Position numbers and translations under genes: made by a program. A stretch of DNA of 64,000 nt from Primula veris (lineage: Eukaryota; Streptophyta; Magnoliopsida; Ericales; Primulaceae). This document shows, one piece after another, positions 30,810-54,364 of the stretch. A model generated the notes under the pieces. The model was not told the DNA's origin and did not search any database. It saw only the letters and a program-made list of their open reading frames with translations. The stretch lies in the NCBI GenBank assembly GCA_963682055.1, contig OY821745.1:22565342-22629341 (forward strand), in the 5' to 3' direction. The first letter of the stretch is position 1, and the number at the start of each line of letters is the position of its first letter.

Positions 30810-32034
30810 TGTTGAACCATGGGGTTCAATAATTGATTTTGATTAAAACTTTGATTATGTTTTTAATGATTTTACGATTTCTCTATTTCGATGATATAAT
30901 GCTTGTCTTTTCCAAAAAGAGAATTTGTAAATTTCAGACAGAAAGATAAAGCACAGAAAAACGAAGTCACTGGTTCAAGCAGAACCAGAATCGGAGCTAA
31001 GACGAAGGAGTTATGAACTTTCGAAGTTTAACGAGAAAACCGGGAATACTGAAGAAACGACCGATCGTTTTTTGTCCAAATTCTTCCAGTAAGGTCGTCT
31101 GAAAAACGACCGATCGTTTCTGAAAATGACCGATCGACTGCAGAAAAACGACCGATCGTTTTCTGCAGATTTCGAAAACAGCTTTTCAGCTTATTCTGGA
31201 AAGTTGGTTAAAACCAATGGTTAAAACACTCAACCACTTCCAACGGTCAAAAAACACAAGACAGACCTTTTGGTCCATAAAAAGAGCCAAATCCCTCTCC
31301 CAAAGATACAACATTTACGACCTATTATCATTCTTCAACCTCTCTCATTCATAACACAAAATATCACCATTTTGGTAATATATTCGAAAAAGAGGGAAAT
31401 TAAGGAGAAAGCATTTCGAGCTCAACCAAAGATCAAAAAATCCTCAAAACCACAAATTAGCTTATTTAGAAGCAATCAAATTGTGGATGTTGTTTTAATT
31501 GTCGATAAATTTGTAAACAGCAAAAATTATAAGCTCATTGTGAGTGAGTGTTTGGGTAGAAGCTTTTAAGCCAAAGTGTTGGTTAAAAGTTCTAGGTTAA
31601 ACACTTGGGTACTCATAGATTGAGGGGGCGTCGTTGACTCATTAAACGTGTTCGCTTGCACTTGTATCAAGAGTAGGAACCTCGGGTAGAGGGTGAGCCA
31701 ATCGATCGATTGAGCTCGATAGGATTTGTAAAATCGGGAAAATTATTTTTTAGTGAAATACTCGGTAGTACCGAGGAGAGGACGTAGGCCGTTTTGCCGA
31801 ACCTCTATAAACACAGTGTCATTTTCTTCCTTAACTTTTACTTTCCGCAAATTTTTATTATTGCTTATTTTCTTGCTTGCGTTTAGTAATTCTAGCAATT
31901 CATTAACTCTTGTTAAAACGCTTAAGTTTAGAATTGCATAAGTTGGGTTATTAGTTGCACTTAGATTTTAATTAGGCGAAAAGCGCCAAAAGCTTATTCA
32001 CCCCCACTCTAAGGTTTAGCCACACGGGTCAACA
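30810..32034 (+). mobile_element. LTR 3 of the composite element
   Basis: 1225 bp, TGTTGAAC...GGTCAACA, followed by TGCAT. It has fewer palindromic units (about 31055-31165) than LTRs 1 and 2, so the array changes length between copies. Confidence 0.92.
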
Positions 32035-32086
32035 TGCATGAACACGAAAGAACTAAGATGTATGTAAATGGACATCCAAGGTGGAG
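32035..32086 (+). mobile_element. old Copia element, sequence before its 3' LTR
   Basis: Begins with the right TGCAT duplication and ends with the purine-rich AAGGTGGAG before TGTTGTAA. It continues the old Copia interrupted at 23192. Confidence 0.65.
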
Positions 32087-32345
32087 TGTTGTAATACATA
32101 TTTATGTGTATGTCCATTATTGTATAGCAGTTACAACCGTTACGTATTCTTGTCATAATGTAGATGTTGTAACTCTCATTTACTCTAATTTATAAAGAGG
32201 TTTCATGAGTCACTTTTGAAGATATTCGATATATACAAAAGCTACATCTTCTATCTCTATATACATGTTTATATTTCTCTATCTCTATATGCATGTTTAT
32301 ATTTCTTTATATACATATATACGTTGAGCTAATTCGCTTACAACA
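32087..32345 (+). mobile_element. 3' LTR of the old Copia element
   Basis: 259 bp with perfect 8-bp inverted ends TGTTGTAA/TTACAACA. It contains a TTTATAAAGAGG box and CTCTATAT repeats. It follows a purine tract and lies in the orientation of the decayed pol. No 5' partner was found in the window. Confidence 0.75.
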
Positions 32346-35083
32346 CTAATGGTATTTTCCTTATTATCTAGAGAATCTATGTACGTGTAAGCAAGTTTTG
32401 CTTCTTTTCATCATATCTATCCCTACGCTTTTTAGCCCTACATAACCCGAACTCTTAATAAGGCCACACTACATATCGGATTTATTTATTACAAACACAA
32501 CATTATAATTATCAGGAAAACTTTATTCCTGTAATAAAAAATACGTGCTTTTATTCATTGTACAACTTTTTAGCATGTGATTGCCAGCAATTCAACTTTT
32601 AAGCAAAAAATAGAAGCTTAAAATGGACAACCAGACCAAGACTAAGTATACACTTATTTTGCTAAATCTGCATCCAAACCACCCTAAAATAAGAAATTGA
32701 ACCGGAAAATTTAAACACACCAATTCAACATCATTGATCAAACACTTATGTCTCGTTTGGTTACATTATTAGTAGTAATAAGAGTATTAATTCTCTCAGG
32801 CTATGGCGGCATAACAAAAGAAAGTGGTATTGATAGTAATTACATGAAATACCAATGAATTATTTGTTTATTTTTTATTGAGCTTGAACTATTTTTCAAA
32901 TTTAATTTTTTACCCATGATATGTGGACTAGCAATTTACTTTTTTTTTTGGGGTCGAATACGGAGTACGTAATGAAGTTTCAGTCTTCAGATTAAATTAA
33001 ATAGATTTCTAGTTTTGACTTTTGGGTAATTAACTATGTAGGTATGTATTTGTTTATTTTATGTATATGTAATTAAAAAGTGAATGAGATGGAAGACACC
33101 CGTTATAGTAAAGGTCAATTTAGTAGTTTTAGAAGTGAAGTATGGACAAGAAAAATAAATGCCACCCCTAGGTGGGGAATACACCACTTTTGTATTATTT
33201 CTAGTCACATGGTAACAGTAGTACAGCCACAAAAAAACGAATATTGGGTCCCACTGTATTGGCAATCCAATCACACCTTTTAATACTACAAAGGAGCCCT
33301 TACTTCAGCGTTACTTTGCTACCAAATTCTTAGAATATTTCATATTTAAATTGTTTAAATTGAATTTTTTTTTTAAATTTATCACATTATTCAAATGTTA
33401 AACCAATAAAAAAAATTAAATTTTAATTTTTAACAATTTAAATACGATATATTTACCGATCAAATTTACACTTAGATACATATAGCCCAAATATTTTGAG
33501 ACAGAAGGATACGGTTAATGAAAACTTAATTCAATATCACTGTTAGACCATTATAGTTTGGCGAAACTTCGAGTATGTTACAATTTTAGTTTTCAGATGA
33601 TATTGGACTTGATCAACTGCTAATGGATATAGAAGGCGACTAAGGAAAATTTGACTTAAAGTGTGAACTTGAAATTTCCACCAATAATATATTAATCATT
33701 TATCTCAGACCTCCGTACCTCTGGAATGCAAACTACATTTTTATAGAGAGGGGAAGCCTCTGGAAAACTCTCCTCTGTGGAACCATTGGATCAACAGTGG
33801 GGTCCACAGACTGTAAGATCCAATGGTGTCATAGGAAGTGTTTTTCAAACTATACCAAATGTATAGTCTGGCACTCATCCTCCTATTTTTATAAAAGATC
33901 TTAACGGTGGTGAATGTACATTTATTGATATCTAAATGAATGAGAGGGAGGTAATCGACCCCGTACCTCTGAAATGCTAATAGTAGGGCTCCCTATGAGA
34001 TACACCCCTTATCTGTTACAATAGTGAGTTATTAAGCAATTAGAAAAATAAAAAATAGTAAGGACAAATAAAGAAAGAATACCATATATGACATATAGTT
34101 GATTTTTTTTTTTTCATAAAATGCAAGAATATGCCATTTTGGTTGATTTTTTTGCGTTGCAATAAGTTTGGAAGTAATATTTTTATATTTTGAGTTTCAA
34201 AAAAAAAAACGCTGAGATGCTAATAGACTAGGACTGTCACTACATATAATATAAGATATTCTCCCCCTCTCTTCCTTTCTCTCTCTTTGTACTATTCCTT
34301 TTTTTTTTTTTGGCTCAAATTTCATTTCCTTCCCATATCACTAGTTCCCCTCTTCCCTGATCCTTTTTTTCACTCATTATTTTTTGGTCTAATAAAATGC
34401 CCAAATTAATGGAACAAAATACAGTTTGTGTAAATATTATTCTCACTTTAATTATTCAACCTGGTTTTTTGACGGGAGAAATTTATTAGTACATAAAATC
34501 ATACTTACTTTCCAAAAATACGAATTCTCAAGTCTTGTTTAACATTTGCTAAATACAATATAGCATCATGTAGTATGTAGTAGAATCATGTAGTATATGT
34601 ATTAATTTTTTAAATTGTTTTATGATCCGATTTTTAATAATTATTATGTTTTATACGTACATTTTCATTATTTTCTCGTTTTTTGACTGAAGGGATTCTC
34701 ACATATCATTAAACTTTTACATGATAAAATTTTCTATTAAGAAGCATGTATATTGAAAGTATTTCGACTGTGGTGTGTTTATAATTTTGCAGTCAACTTT
34801 AATAAAGTGCAATTACAAATTAATATAAAAGGCGTAGTTGAAAATTTTATTGAAAAATATTACTAAATATATTTTTTTGTGTTTTTTTTGTATTTTAGTA
34901 GTAGTACTGTATTTTAGATGATTTGTTATACACAAAAATATGTTAACTTAAATGTGTATTTTGGATGATTCTGTGAGTACATGTGTTTTAGATGACATTT
35001 GTAATAGAAATAACAGTTCTTGATGAATAAAAAAAAAGATATGTATAGATATATATACATCTATGTAACAACCAACTTCTTAA
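32346..35083. other. intergenic, no gene seen
   Basis: AT-rich DNA. Around 33700-33980 the words CCGTACCTCTG.AATGC occur twice (33714 and 33961) around a segment with CCATTGGATC/GATCCAATGG inverted words, suggesting a small MITE-like insertion. Homology to the downstream flank of glucosidase copy 1 starts near 35083. Confidence 0.45.
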
Positions 35084-35354
35084 ACGATCGGGTCCAAAAA
35101 ATTTCTTTCATGTTTTTAAAGGGAATACTTTGTTAAAATCGTTTTCAAGTTGCATCTTGATTAGTATCATAAATTTAAAAACACATCTTATTGATCACAA
35201 CAACTCTTTATTTTCTCCCAATATAGAATTGTAAATCACGTACATAATATTTATGACTCGTACCACGAGGCACTTATTATAAAAACTTGACAAAACCATT
35301 AAGTTTCCGAATGTCCTCTGAGCCCGCCGTAGCAATAGTATATTAGAATTCAAC

Positions 35355-46560
<11,206 letters not shown>

Positions 46561-46605
46561 GGCTAATTTGAGTGATGAGTGATTTACACCTCAAAGGTAA
46601 CCTCT

Positions 46606-46615
46606 CTTTATATAG
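46606..46615 (-). promoter_or_regulatory. TATA box of glucosidase copy 2
   Basis: CTATATAAAG at the same distance from the ATG as in copy 1. Upstream homology between the two copies ends near 46780. Confidence 0.65.
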
Positions 46616-46780
46616 ACCCCCAACCCTAGCATTCTAGAATAAAATTATATTTTATCTGATTACAAGGATTTTCTTATTAATTCTGAGGGATGGTATATTT
46701 GATAATTATTTTTGCTAATTTAGGTTCATTTCAAAAATCCAAAAGTTTTTTTTTAATTCAATGGTGGGTTACCACACTTT

Positions 46781-47690
46781 TTAAATAATTGATGAAGGAT
46801 AAAAAATAAGGATAAATTAACAAAATATACTACTTTTTAAACTAAATTAACAAAAACATACCCACAAATTTTTAATTAACAAAAATATATGCAAAACTTC
46901 ACACTCTAATTTGTATATTTCATACTTTTATTACAAAAGTTCATACAATTATTTTAAAAATTTATACCCTAATTTGTATATTTTCGTACCTTTATTACAA
47001 AATTTTATATCATTATTTCAAAAGTTCATATATTAATTCGTAGACTTCACCTTTATTTTCAAAATTCATACCCCAATTTACAGAATTCATATCTTACTCA
47101 CATAATTGATATCTATAATTTTCAACTTCATAGCCTTAATTTAGGAAATTCATACACTTATTTTTCAAAGTTATATACTAATTAACAAATCCAACTCTTT
47201 CTCGTCCCCCGATCTCGAACTACCACGTCGCCGTCGTGGGCCTTTCATTCGACGACCGCATCTCCATCGACATCAAGCTCGAGTTTTCGACCTCGCTCTA
47301 TACGCTTGCCGTCCATTCCGAACAGATGTCTCTGTCTCAATTTTTACCGAATAGAGAGATCGGAGAGAAAAATGGAGGAGGAGAAAAATATCGGAAAGAT
47401 AGAGGGAGGAGGAGGAAGAGAGTCATCGGAAAGAGAGAGAAATGATAAGAGATCGGAGAGAGGAAAAAGAAAGAGCAGAGAGATCAGAGAGAATAAAAAG
47501 AAGGAGAGTGAGATGAGCAGAGAGTGAGAGGAGGAGAGAGAGAGTAAAGAGATTGAGAAAAATGAATGAACTTTTTTATTTTTTATTAATTATTAATTGA
47601 AGGTATATTTTTGATAATATAACTTTTGAGGATATATTTTTATTAATATAATAGGTGTAAATATGTTCATGTTAATTCCCCATTTATTCT
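46781..47690. mobile_element. uncharacterised repeat-rich insertion upstream of glucosidase copy 2
   Basis: The left end (GGATAAATTAACAAAATATA) and the right end (inverted, GGGGAATTAACATGAACATA) are loosely inverted copies. Inside are repeated TTCATACCCTAATTTG words (46880-47170), a GC-rich patch (47190-47310) and a GA-rich tract (47340-47560). No target duplication was found, so the boundaries are tentative. Its left end resembles sequence at 63640-63720. Confidence 0.4.
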
Positions 47691-48310
47691 AATTTTCTAG
47701 ATGTTATTTTATAAATGTTATTTTTACATATTGACAATGAATATATTTTTTTAAGCTATTTCTTAATTTACTTGTTAAAAATGAACAAAATAATGAGTTA
47801 CAATCAATTTTTTTGCTTCATATTGATCAATAATATGTTTGGTTGATTACCGAATCACGTAAACATTACACAATCACTTAAACATTACAAACTAATTGTT
47901 CCATTTTTTATTTTCTTAATTACCCATTTTATTGTTAATGATTTCACTAAATTATTAAGAAATATAGACTGAATTAAAAATAAATCGTAAAACTTGGAAT
48001 CACAACAAAGATTAACAACTATTTTTTTATTAAACAGTGGGAAAAACCTATATTTTTATATTATTAATGATAAACATATAAAAATATGGGGAAAAAGCCC
48101 CACAAAACATAAAAGAAAAAAATTAAAGAAGTGTCAACTAATGAAAAATAAAACAAGTATAAAAATATCATAAAAACTAATTGTTCGATGTTAAATCTTC
48201 AACCGTGTCTTCGCACATATTTAAAAACATTTCATATTTTTTCACTCGCCGTTGTATGAGTTCTCTTTGTGTTCTTTCTCATGCATTTATCCAATTTTTG
48301 TTGAAAATAC

Positions 48311-48312
<2 letters not shown>
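47691..48312. other. non-coding AT-rich spacer
   Basis: No gene or element boundary seen. Confidence 0.4.

Positions 48313-48350
<38 letters not shown>
48313..48350. repeat. (TA)n microsatellite
   Basis: About 19 TA units. Confidence 0.9.
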
Positions 48351-48354
<4 letters not shown>

Positions 48355-48369
48355 AAATATGGGTATATA

Positions 48370-48590
48370 CTGTTTTGTAATTCAGGTATGCAGGTCGGTT
48401 CTGCGGGTCGGGTTTACGGGTCGGGTCCATGGTATAGAGTTGAGAACCATACCCGCCCCAAGAACCAGCGGGTCGGATTGGGTAGACCGAAAAACGGCTC
48501 TGTGACGGGTCGGTTCTTTCTTTTTTTGGGTATTTACGGTGCGGTTTTTGGGTCTTTAGTCTTTTTGACACCCCTACCTAGAGCTCAGAT
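48370..48590. mobile_element. hAT-type fragment with CGGGTCGG repeats
   Basis: CGGGTCGGGT words and an end TTTTTGACACCCCTA, an inverted hAT-type terminus. The opposite end was not found. Confidence 0.45.
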
Positions 48591-48645
48591 TAATTGAGTT
48601 GTTCATGACCAAATCCGGTTCGTCAACCGCTATAATAAAAACTTC

Positions 48646-48648
48646 ATT
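48646..48648. repeat. CACTA target-site duplication ATT (left)
   Basis: ATT here and at 61589-61591. A 3-bp duplication is typical of CACTA elements. Confidence 0.85.
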
Positions 48649-48679
48649 CACTACAAGAAAACAGTCAGTTAACGACGGA

Positions 48680-49190
48680 AAATATTGTCACAAATTTTAT
48701 AAATCCGTCGTTAAACACCATTTAGCGACAAAAATCATGTCACTGATCTCCATCGTTAAAGGTGTTGTCACAACCCTCTTGTGACGGAAAAAAACAGTCC
48801 ATCGCTAAATCTGTGACAAAAATGTGACATACTTTCGTCACATATTTTTGCTGAGAAAACGGTGAAAATTCCCCGTTAAATACTAGCGACTACATTGGCG
48901 ATACAAGTGTGTCGCTAAAAAAATATAATATTTTATGCTGACGTGTGACGCTTATGTGACATTATTTTGAGACGGACTTGTGATATATTTTTGTCACTAA
49001 TAAATATCATTATTTTATTGACATTTGTATTTGATTAAAATAATAGTATAGTTTGTGACATTATTGTGTCGTTGTTTCGTCACTAAAAATATATCATTAT
49101 TATATTGGTTTGCGTATTTGATTAAAATAATAATATTTTCTGTGACAACACTAAGTCGTTTTTTTGTCACTGAAATAGTAGTTTATTTTA
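48680..49190. repeat. left subterminal repeats of the CACTA element
   Basis: Repeated short words in both orientations: TTGTCAC, GTGACAAAA, GTCGTTAA, GTCGCTAAA, TGTGACA. In En/Spm such repeats bind TNPA; binding here is inferred. Confidence 0.75.
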
Positions 49191-49863
49191 TTTGAGGATA
49201 TTTGGAATTTAATACTATTTAATCTGCTTTAAAATTTTCGTCGTTATGTTTTCGCAAATTTACAAATTACTTTTTTTGGCGCCATTTTTTGAAAACAATT
49301 TGAATATTCTTTCCTTGCTAATTCATTTGTTTGAATCTATTAAATGATTAAATTTTATTATTAAATGGTTAATTTTTATTAATAAATAATCAAATTTTAT
49401 TATTTAAATAAATAATTTTGATTATTTAAATTAAGTTTTATTAAATAGTACTACCTTTGACTACCAAAAAAATTACAATATCTTAAATAATACATTTTAA
49501 ATGTATTATTTGATATATTTGAATATAACTAAATGAAAAAGCAAAATTATCTACAACCATAAACGATGAGCATACATCATTAGCTGTTTTACAAAATTAG
49601 ATACGCACATCGTTTCAAGCTACGGAAACCCACAATACTACTTAGAAGTTCAGCCGTGCTACTTACAAACCCAAAATACTACTTAGGAGTTCAGCATTAC
49701 GCCTGTCGGCATCAACAACCTAAACTAGTGCCTTTCGGCATCAACCAACCCAAAAGATAATTGTTCAAAAGCTACGAAACAGAGTACGAAAACACAAAAT
49801 AACAATGCCTTAAGGCATAAACAGACAACCATTGTTCAGAAACTTGAGTAGTTAAAACACTAA
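49191..49863. other. spacer between left subterminal repeats and the TNPA-like gene
   Basis: AT-rich; GTGCCTTTCGGCATCAA and GCCTGTCGGCATCAA near 49700-49745 are similar words. No gene seen. Confidence 0.4.
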
Positions 49864-51803
49864 TTAAACGACAACTCGACTAGTCATCACCACATCCTCA
49901 TCATCACCATTGTCATTGTCATTGTCACTGTCACTGTCACTGTCACTTGAACTTTCTTCTTGACCATCCTCACAAGCTGCAGGCCTCGTAGGCTGCGAAC
50001 CCCTCTAGTTTATCTGGCTTAGCACGATCTCCACAATGTGGGGCACACTGGACCTTATCAAAGATTGCACTGACTCGTGGTAGTTTTCCTGGATAATACG
50101 GCGTACGAGCTCTGTAGCCTTATCTTCAGTCCAAGCAGGTTGAGTAGGAGTGCCAGCTGTGCTGCTAAAGGAGCCGTCGGTGCTAACAGAAGAAGCCCGG
50201 TTGCCGATTCTATAAATTCGCCCTTTGCCTAGGAAGCCAAGTTCTTCAAGCACGTTAAGAAACACACGGTCCTCGTCAACCGACGATGCCGGTAGGCCAG
50301 CCAATTCAGCCTCAGCTACTTTCTCGAGCATCTTCTTTTCAAGTGGTACCTGGATATACGTAACATAATTAATAGAGTATTATAGACAAAACATAGTGAT
50401 GCTATCGAATGAAACCCATAAACCAAATTTTGACAGCGCTATGGACTATAAACAAAAACATATCAAGTCTTTCCAGAAATCAACAATACAACTAAAAGTC
50501 TGTTTTAAAATAAAGATTTTATTATTTACTGCACACGGCATAATGCGCCAACAATCAATCCTAAACATTATATAGTTCGCTGAATATAAATGTCCTATAA
50601 CAATGAGCTGGCATATCTGAAATAGTATTTAATTTATAATAAAACAATACAATATGGTAAAAAATAAGAGTCAATCAAAACCTATGCTTTTAAAGAAGCA
50701 ATGCAAAACAATTGTTACATTGCAGATTTTTTTTCACGTTATCAAGAAATAGCCCAGTGAGACAATGAGACAATATAATTATTTATCAATAAGATTTCAA
50801 TTACAAGAAATGGAATGAGAACAACTTACGTTGATCTCGGACGATTTCTCATCGCAGAACTTGTCGCCTTTCTAGTGCATTAACCGGAACTGTCGTAGCA
50901 GGCTAGGCATGGCTCCCTCCTTTTGACATATAGCCAGTGCATGCTCCAAGTGGGACTTGGAGCCGCCCAGATGGACCGAGGGCTTCTTGCCTGAGTTCCC
51001 TCTCCGGTTAGCCGATTTAATTGCACCCTTGGCCTTCGACTCGTCACTGTCCCACGATTTCTTCCAGGCAATCCATACTTTAGCACCACACCAGGTGGGT
51101 TTCTTAACCCTCCTCTTAAGCTTATACTGCCAGTCAGAGTACCGCTTAGCTGCGATACGATTCCAGGCTCTGCGGACTATAGACTCATTCCCAGGTTCCC
51201 AAGTACACGCTTTCTGCCAAGACCAAAATTATGCTTAATAAATAAATATCTAGAAATATAATAAATTGAATTTCATTTTGCAATACTTTACCTCAAACTC
51301 TCTCCAGTATTGCTCTTTGAGACCCTTCAGCACTAATTTCCATGAGATGGCTTGTTCATCTTGCTTCTGTTTAAATGTCTTGGTGATATTCTTTGAAGCC
51401 GAGGGAACAAACCTGTCCAACAAAATACACCGCAGATTATCACATATAATTGAGATTTACAAATAAATTTAACTTTGACCAAAATGATTGCCTACGCTGG
51501 AAACTTGGCTCCGTCTGCCTGAATGACTCTTATTAAGGTCCTTGTTGCTACCGGCAGTTGAACATTCATTGGTTGAGAAGGTGACCTCTGTTGTCTGGAT
51601 CCAGAACCAGACGACCGGGCCGGGTGTTCTTGTCGTGCAGTTGAAGTTGGAGTCGGTGACCTCACCACATTGTTGGCAGACAGTTCTTCACTGTTTGGGA
51701 ACTGGAAGAACTGAGAATCTTGGTTATTTTGAGTTGTCGATTGATTACGAGGGTGGCGCCTAGCTGGACTAGGAGGAGGAGATGAAACAGTTCTTCGACC
51801 CAT
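49864..51803 (-). pseudogene. TNPA-like (Ptta/En-Spm) gene with two in-frame TAG codons
   Basis: Exons: 51496-51803, 51292-51412, 50830-51213, 49864-50349. Splice sites are GT-AG and phases agree. The protein starts with a Ser/Pro/Gln-rich segment, then a helical domain with YWREFE at the end of exon 2 and TWEPGNE in exon 3. KSANRRGN and HLGGSKSHLEHA follow, the NR-AN-R / H.GGSKS signature of plant Ptta/En-Spm proteins. Exon 4 has ELGFLGKGRIYRIGN. TAG interrupts exon 3 at 50872-50874, where related proteins continue through a TH.rKDG-type motif, and exon 4 at 50005-50007. After the second TAG the frame continues into an acidic Ser/Asp tail and stops at 49864-49866. Known TNPA proteins bind the subterminal repeats; here that is inferred. 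Confidence 0.8.
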
Positions 51804-54364
51804 CTAGCAGAAAATAGCAAATTTAATACATGAAATGTTGACAATACTGCGAATCTTACACTAAAGTCATAAACTTATAAATACTTTTGAACATATAAGC
51901 ATGGGCTAATACAATAGAAAAAAGTTTCCCACCTATTTGGTAATGTTTTTTAATACTTCACAAACATTTTTAATCACAGATATATAAATTTTTAATCACA
52001 TTCTAATTAGAAGAACTGACAATTTTTTTGTAATATTAGTACATGTACCGATTTTTAATTAAACATATCATAAATTCACCATATAAACCCTTTGCAGGTA
52101 TAATAGTATGATATACACTATAATCGATTAAAAGAATAGTTATAAGAAAGGTACCAAACAAGACCTTGTTATGGTAAACTTGGAGAAAAGTTGTTATTTG
52201 TAAATGGTCTTCTTTGGTACAAAAATAAACCAAGTAAAGTAACAAAAAAGATTTGCAGAAACGTCAATATGCCATACTCACACATTTGATGCAGAAACAA
52301 CAATATAACAAATAATTTTAAATTTTAGAACCATTTATTCATACAAGGACAATTACTTGCAAATAAAATGACTATTTATATAGCAACATATCACAAACAA
52401 GTCTACTTCTAAAAAATCAGGTTGGACTGTTTGATTGCAATCAAACAAATGCAATCAAACAGTCTAATAAACTTGCAAACTCCACATGAAAAACAACAGC
52501 AAGATATGTACAAAAGCAAGAAATCAAGAGACCAAATAACAGTAAGAAATGTGGATGTAGCATCATATATGGTTGGACTAGTAAAAGGAACAAGATTAGT
52601 AGTATTTAAAAAGTGTACAAGAACAGTGCTGCAACCCGATTGTTTTACAGGAGGGAAGAAATTCATTTAAATTTTCTTGTTCTTTTTGTTATTTAGGGGG
52701 GATAAAGTATAATAATACTTGGATTTCTTGACTAAAATACGTGACAAAAGAAATTTATGTAAACACCAATATTAAAAAACACCATAAATATGAAGAAATT
52801 TATCCCAACGTTATGATGGCTGATATTCAACAATCACATGCAGCAGACGAGATAAATAACAATTCCTTTTCCTGCCTCTTCCTATCACTGATATTCTTGA
52901 TTGACCGGAGCAAAAATATACAACCCAATAAAAGGGCAAACAAATTCGTAAAAGGATCGAACAAATGCAATCAAACAGTCTAATAAATTTTGGCATGAAA
53001 AAATACACTACCCTGTTTTATTACAAGAAAATCTAATAAACTAACAACATAAAGTGGTTCATGTTTTTTGCTCTTAACAACATAACTGGGTTTTTTGCTA
53101 GTCAAACAGTCACCTGATAAAATGATAAAATGCTACATATATAGCAACTTATGTGTGTGTTTAAACATCCTTATTGTTAAGCCCAAATTTCAATACTTAG
53201 TTAAAAAACTCCAATTTAAATTACCCAATTTAAAACTGTAAATTTTCAATTTAAAAACTCAATTATTAACCCCAATTAAAAACCCTAAGCAAATGGCCAA
53301 TTAAAAACCAAAATGGAAAGTAGCCAATTAAAAACCCTAACTATAAACAAATAACTTCAATTAAAACTGACACACATACATGCATGTACAATTAATCATA
53401 CAAATTGACGTTTTACAATTAATAAATAAAAATCAGTAATGAACATCACAAATCTAATTGAAAACACATATTAAAAGGCCTAATTTCTCAACACACAATT
53501 AAAAATATAGCTTAAAAAGTCTACATATATGCAAACACCTAATTGTAACATGGAAATTAAAAAATTATAACTAAAATTGAAAAAAATACACATGCAGGTC
53601 AACAAATCAACAAATGAAATACTTTAAACCCAAAACGAGGTACAAGCCTTATGGACATTGAAATACTATGAAGATCAGAGAGAAAGAGAGACTTACAGAC
53701 ATCGAAAGCTAGAGAGAGACATGAACTTATGGTGGTGGATGATTGATGCGACGGTGATTGAAGCGGTGGTTAGACAGAAAGAGGGGAGCGGTGGATATTT
53801 AGAAGAGAGAGAGTGGATTGTGTTTCTCGAGACTTCTGTCTCTTTAGGTTTTTAATGTGGACTATTTATATTTTTTTTTTGTTTTTCTCTTTATTCTGTC
53901 ACTTTAGTATAGGTTGAAAATTTGGATCAATAAATGAGCGGCTGGCCAAAAAAATTTTGAAATGTTTTCGAAACTTTCTGAAATTTTCGTGGAATTTTTT
54001 GAATATATACTTTTGGATTTCCAAATATATTTTTATTTGTACAATAATACTATTATTTTTTTAAAGAAATTGTTTAATATGCGAAACTATTTAAATGTTA
54101 ATTAACAAACAATAACTTACTATTTTTTTATTTATAAAAATACATTAACTTACTAATTAGTTGACCATTTAATAAAAATTTCCCGAATTAAGTTAATTTA
54201 ACAATAAAAAAATCGAGTACAATTAGTAATATACATATTTAAAATTAAAACCGTCAACAATTTCATTTATTTGTTACATAATCTTACCACAAATTTAAAC
54301 ACAAAGATTGATAATATTAGACAAATAAAGTTAACACAAGTTCACGATTTAACACAAATAAAGT
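51804..54364. other. spacer between the two minus-strand CACTA genes
   Basis: It holds the promoter side of the TNPA-like gene. A 26-bp direct repeat occurs at 52446-52471 and 52962-52987 (core GCAATCAAACAGTCTAATAA), with an inverted version at about 52426-52446. AATTAAAAACCCTAA words recur at 53260-53350. The small open frames, including 53658-53855, show no recognisable domain. Confidence 0.45.

Larger units (their letters stand above)
23193..32034 (+). mobile_element. composite gag-only LTR retroelement: LTR-gag-LTR-gag-LTR
   Basis: Three direct LTRs (23193-24463, 27013-28262, 30810-32034) separate two internal regions of about 2.55 kb. TGCAT flanks only the outer ends, so the 8.8-kb unit sits as one insertion. 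Each internal region has a primer-binding site, one Gag ORF and a polypurine tract, and no room for protease, integrase, RT or RNase H. The Gag features (UBN2-like N-terminus, CCHC knuckle, coiled coil, extra purine tract) suggest a Copia relative of Sirevirus type that depends on another element's Pol. The structure fits unequal recombination between two copies, or insertion of a multimeric cDNA. Confidence 0.9.

Noticed and set aside
47236..47527. Two overlapping plus-strand frames rich in Arg, Glu and Lys
   Set aside because: They come from a GAGAGA-type purine tract.
53658..53855. 65-codon plus-strand frame in the CACTA spacer
   Set aside because: Opposite strand to the adjacent genes, purine-rich, no domain.
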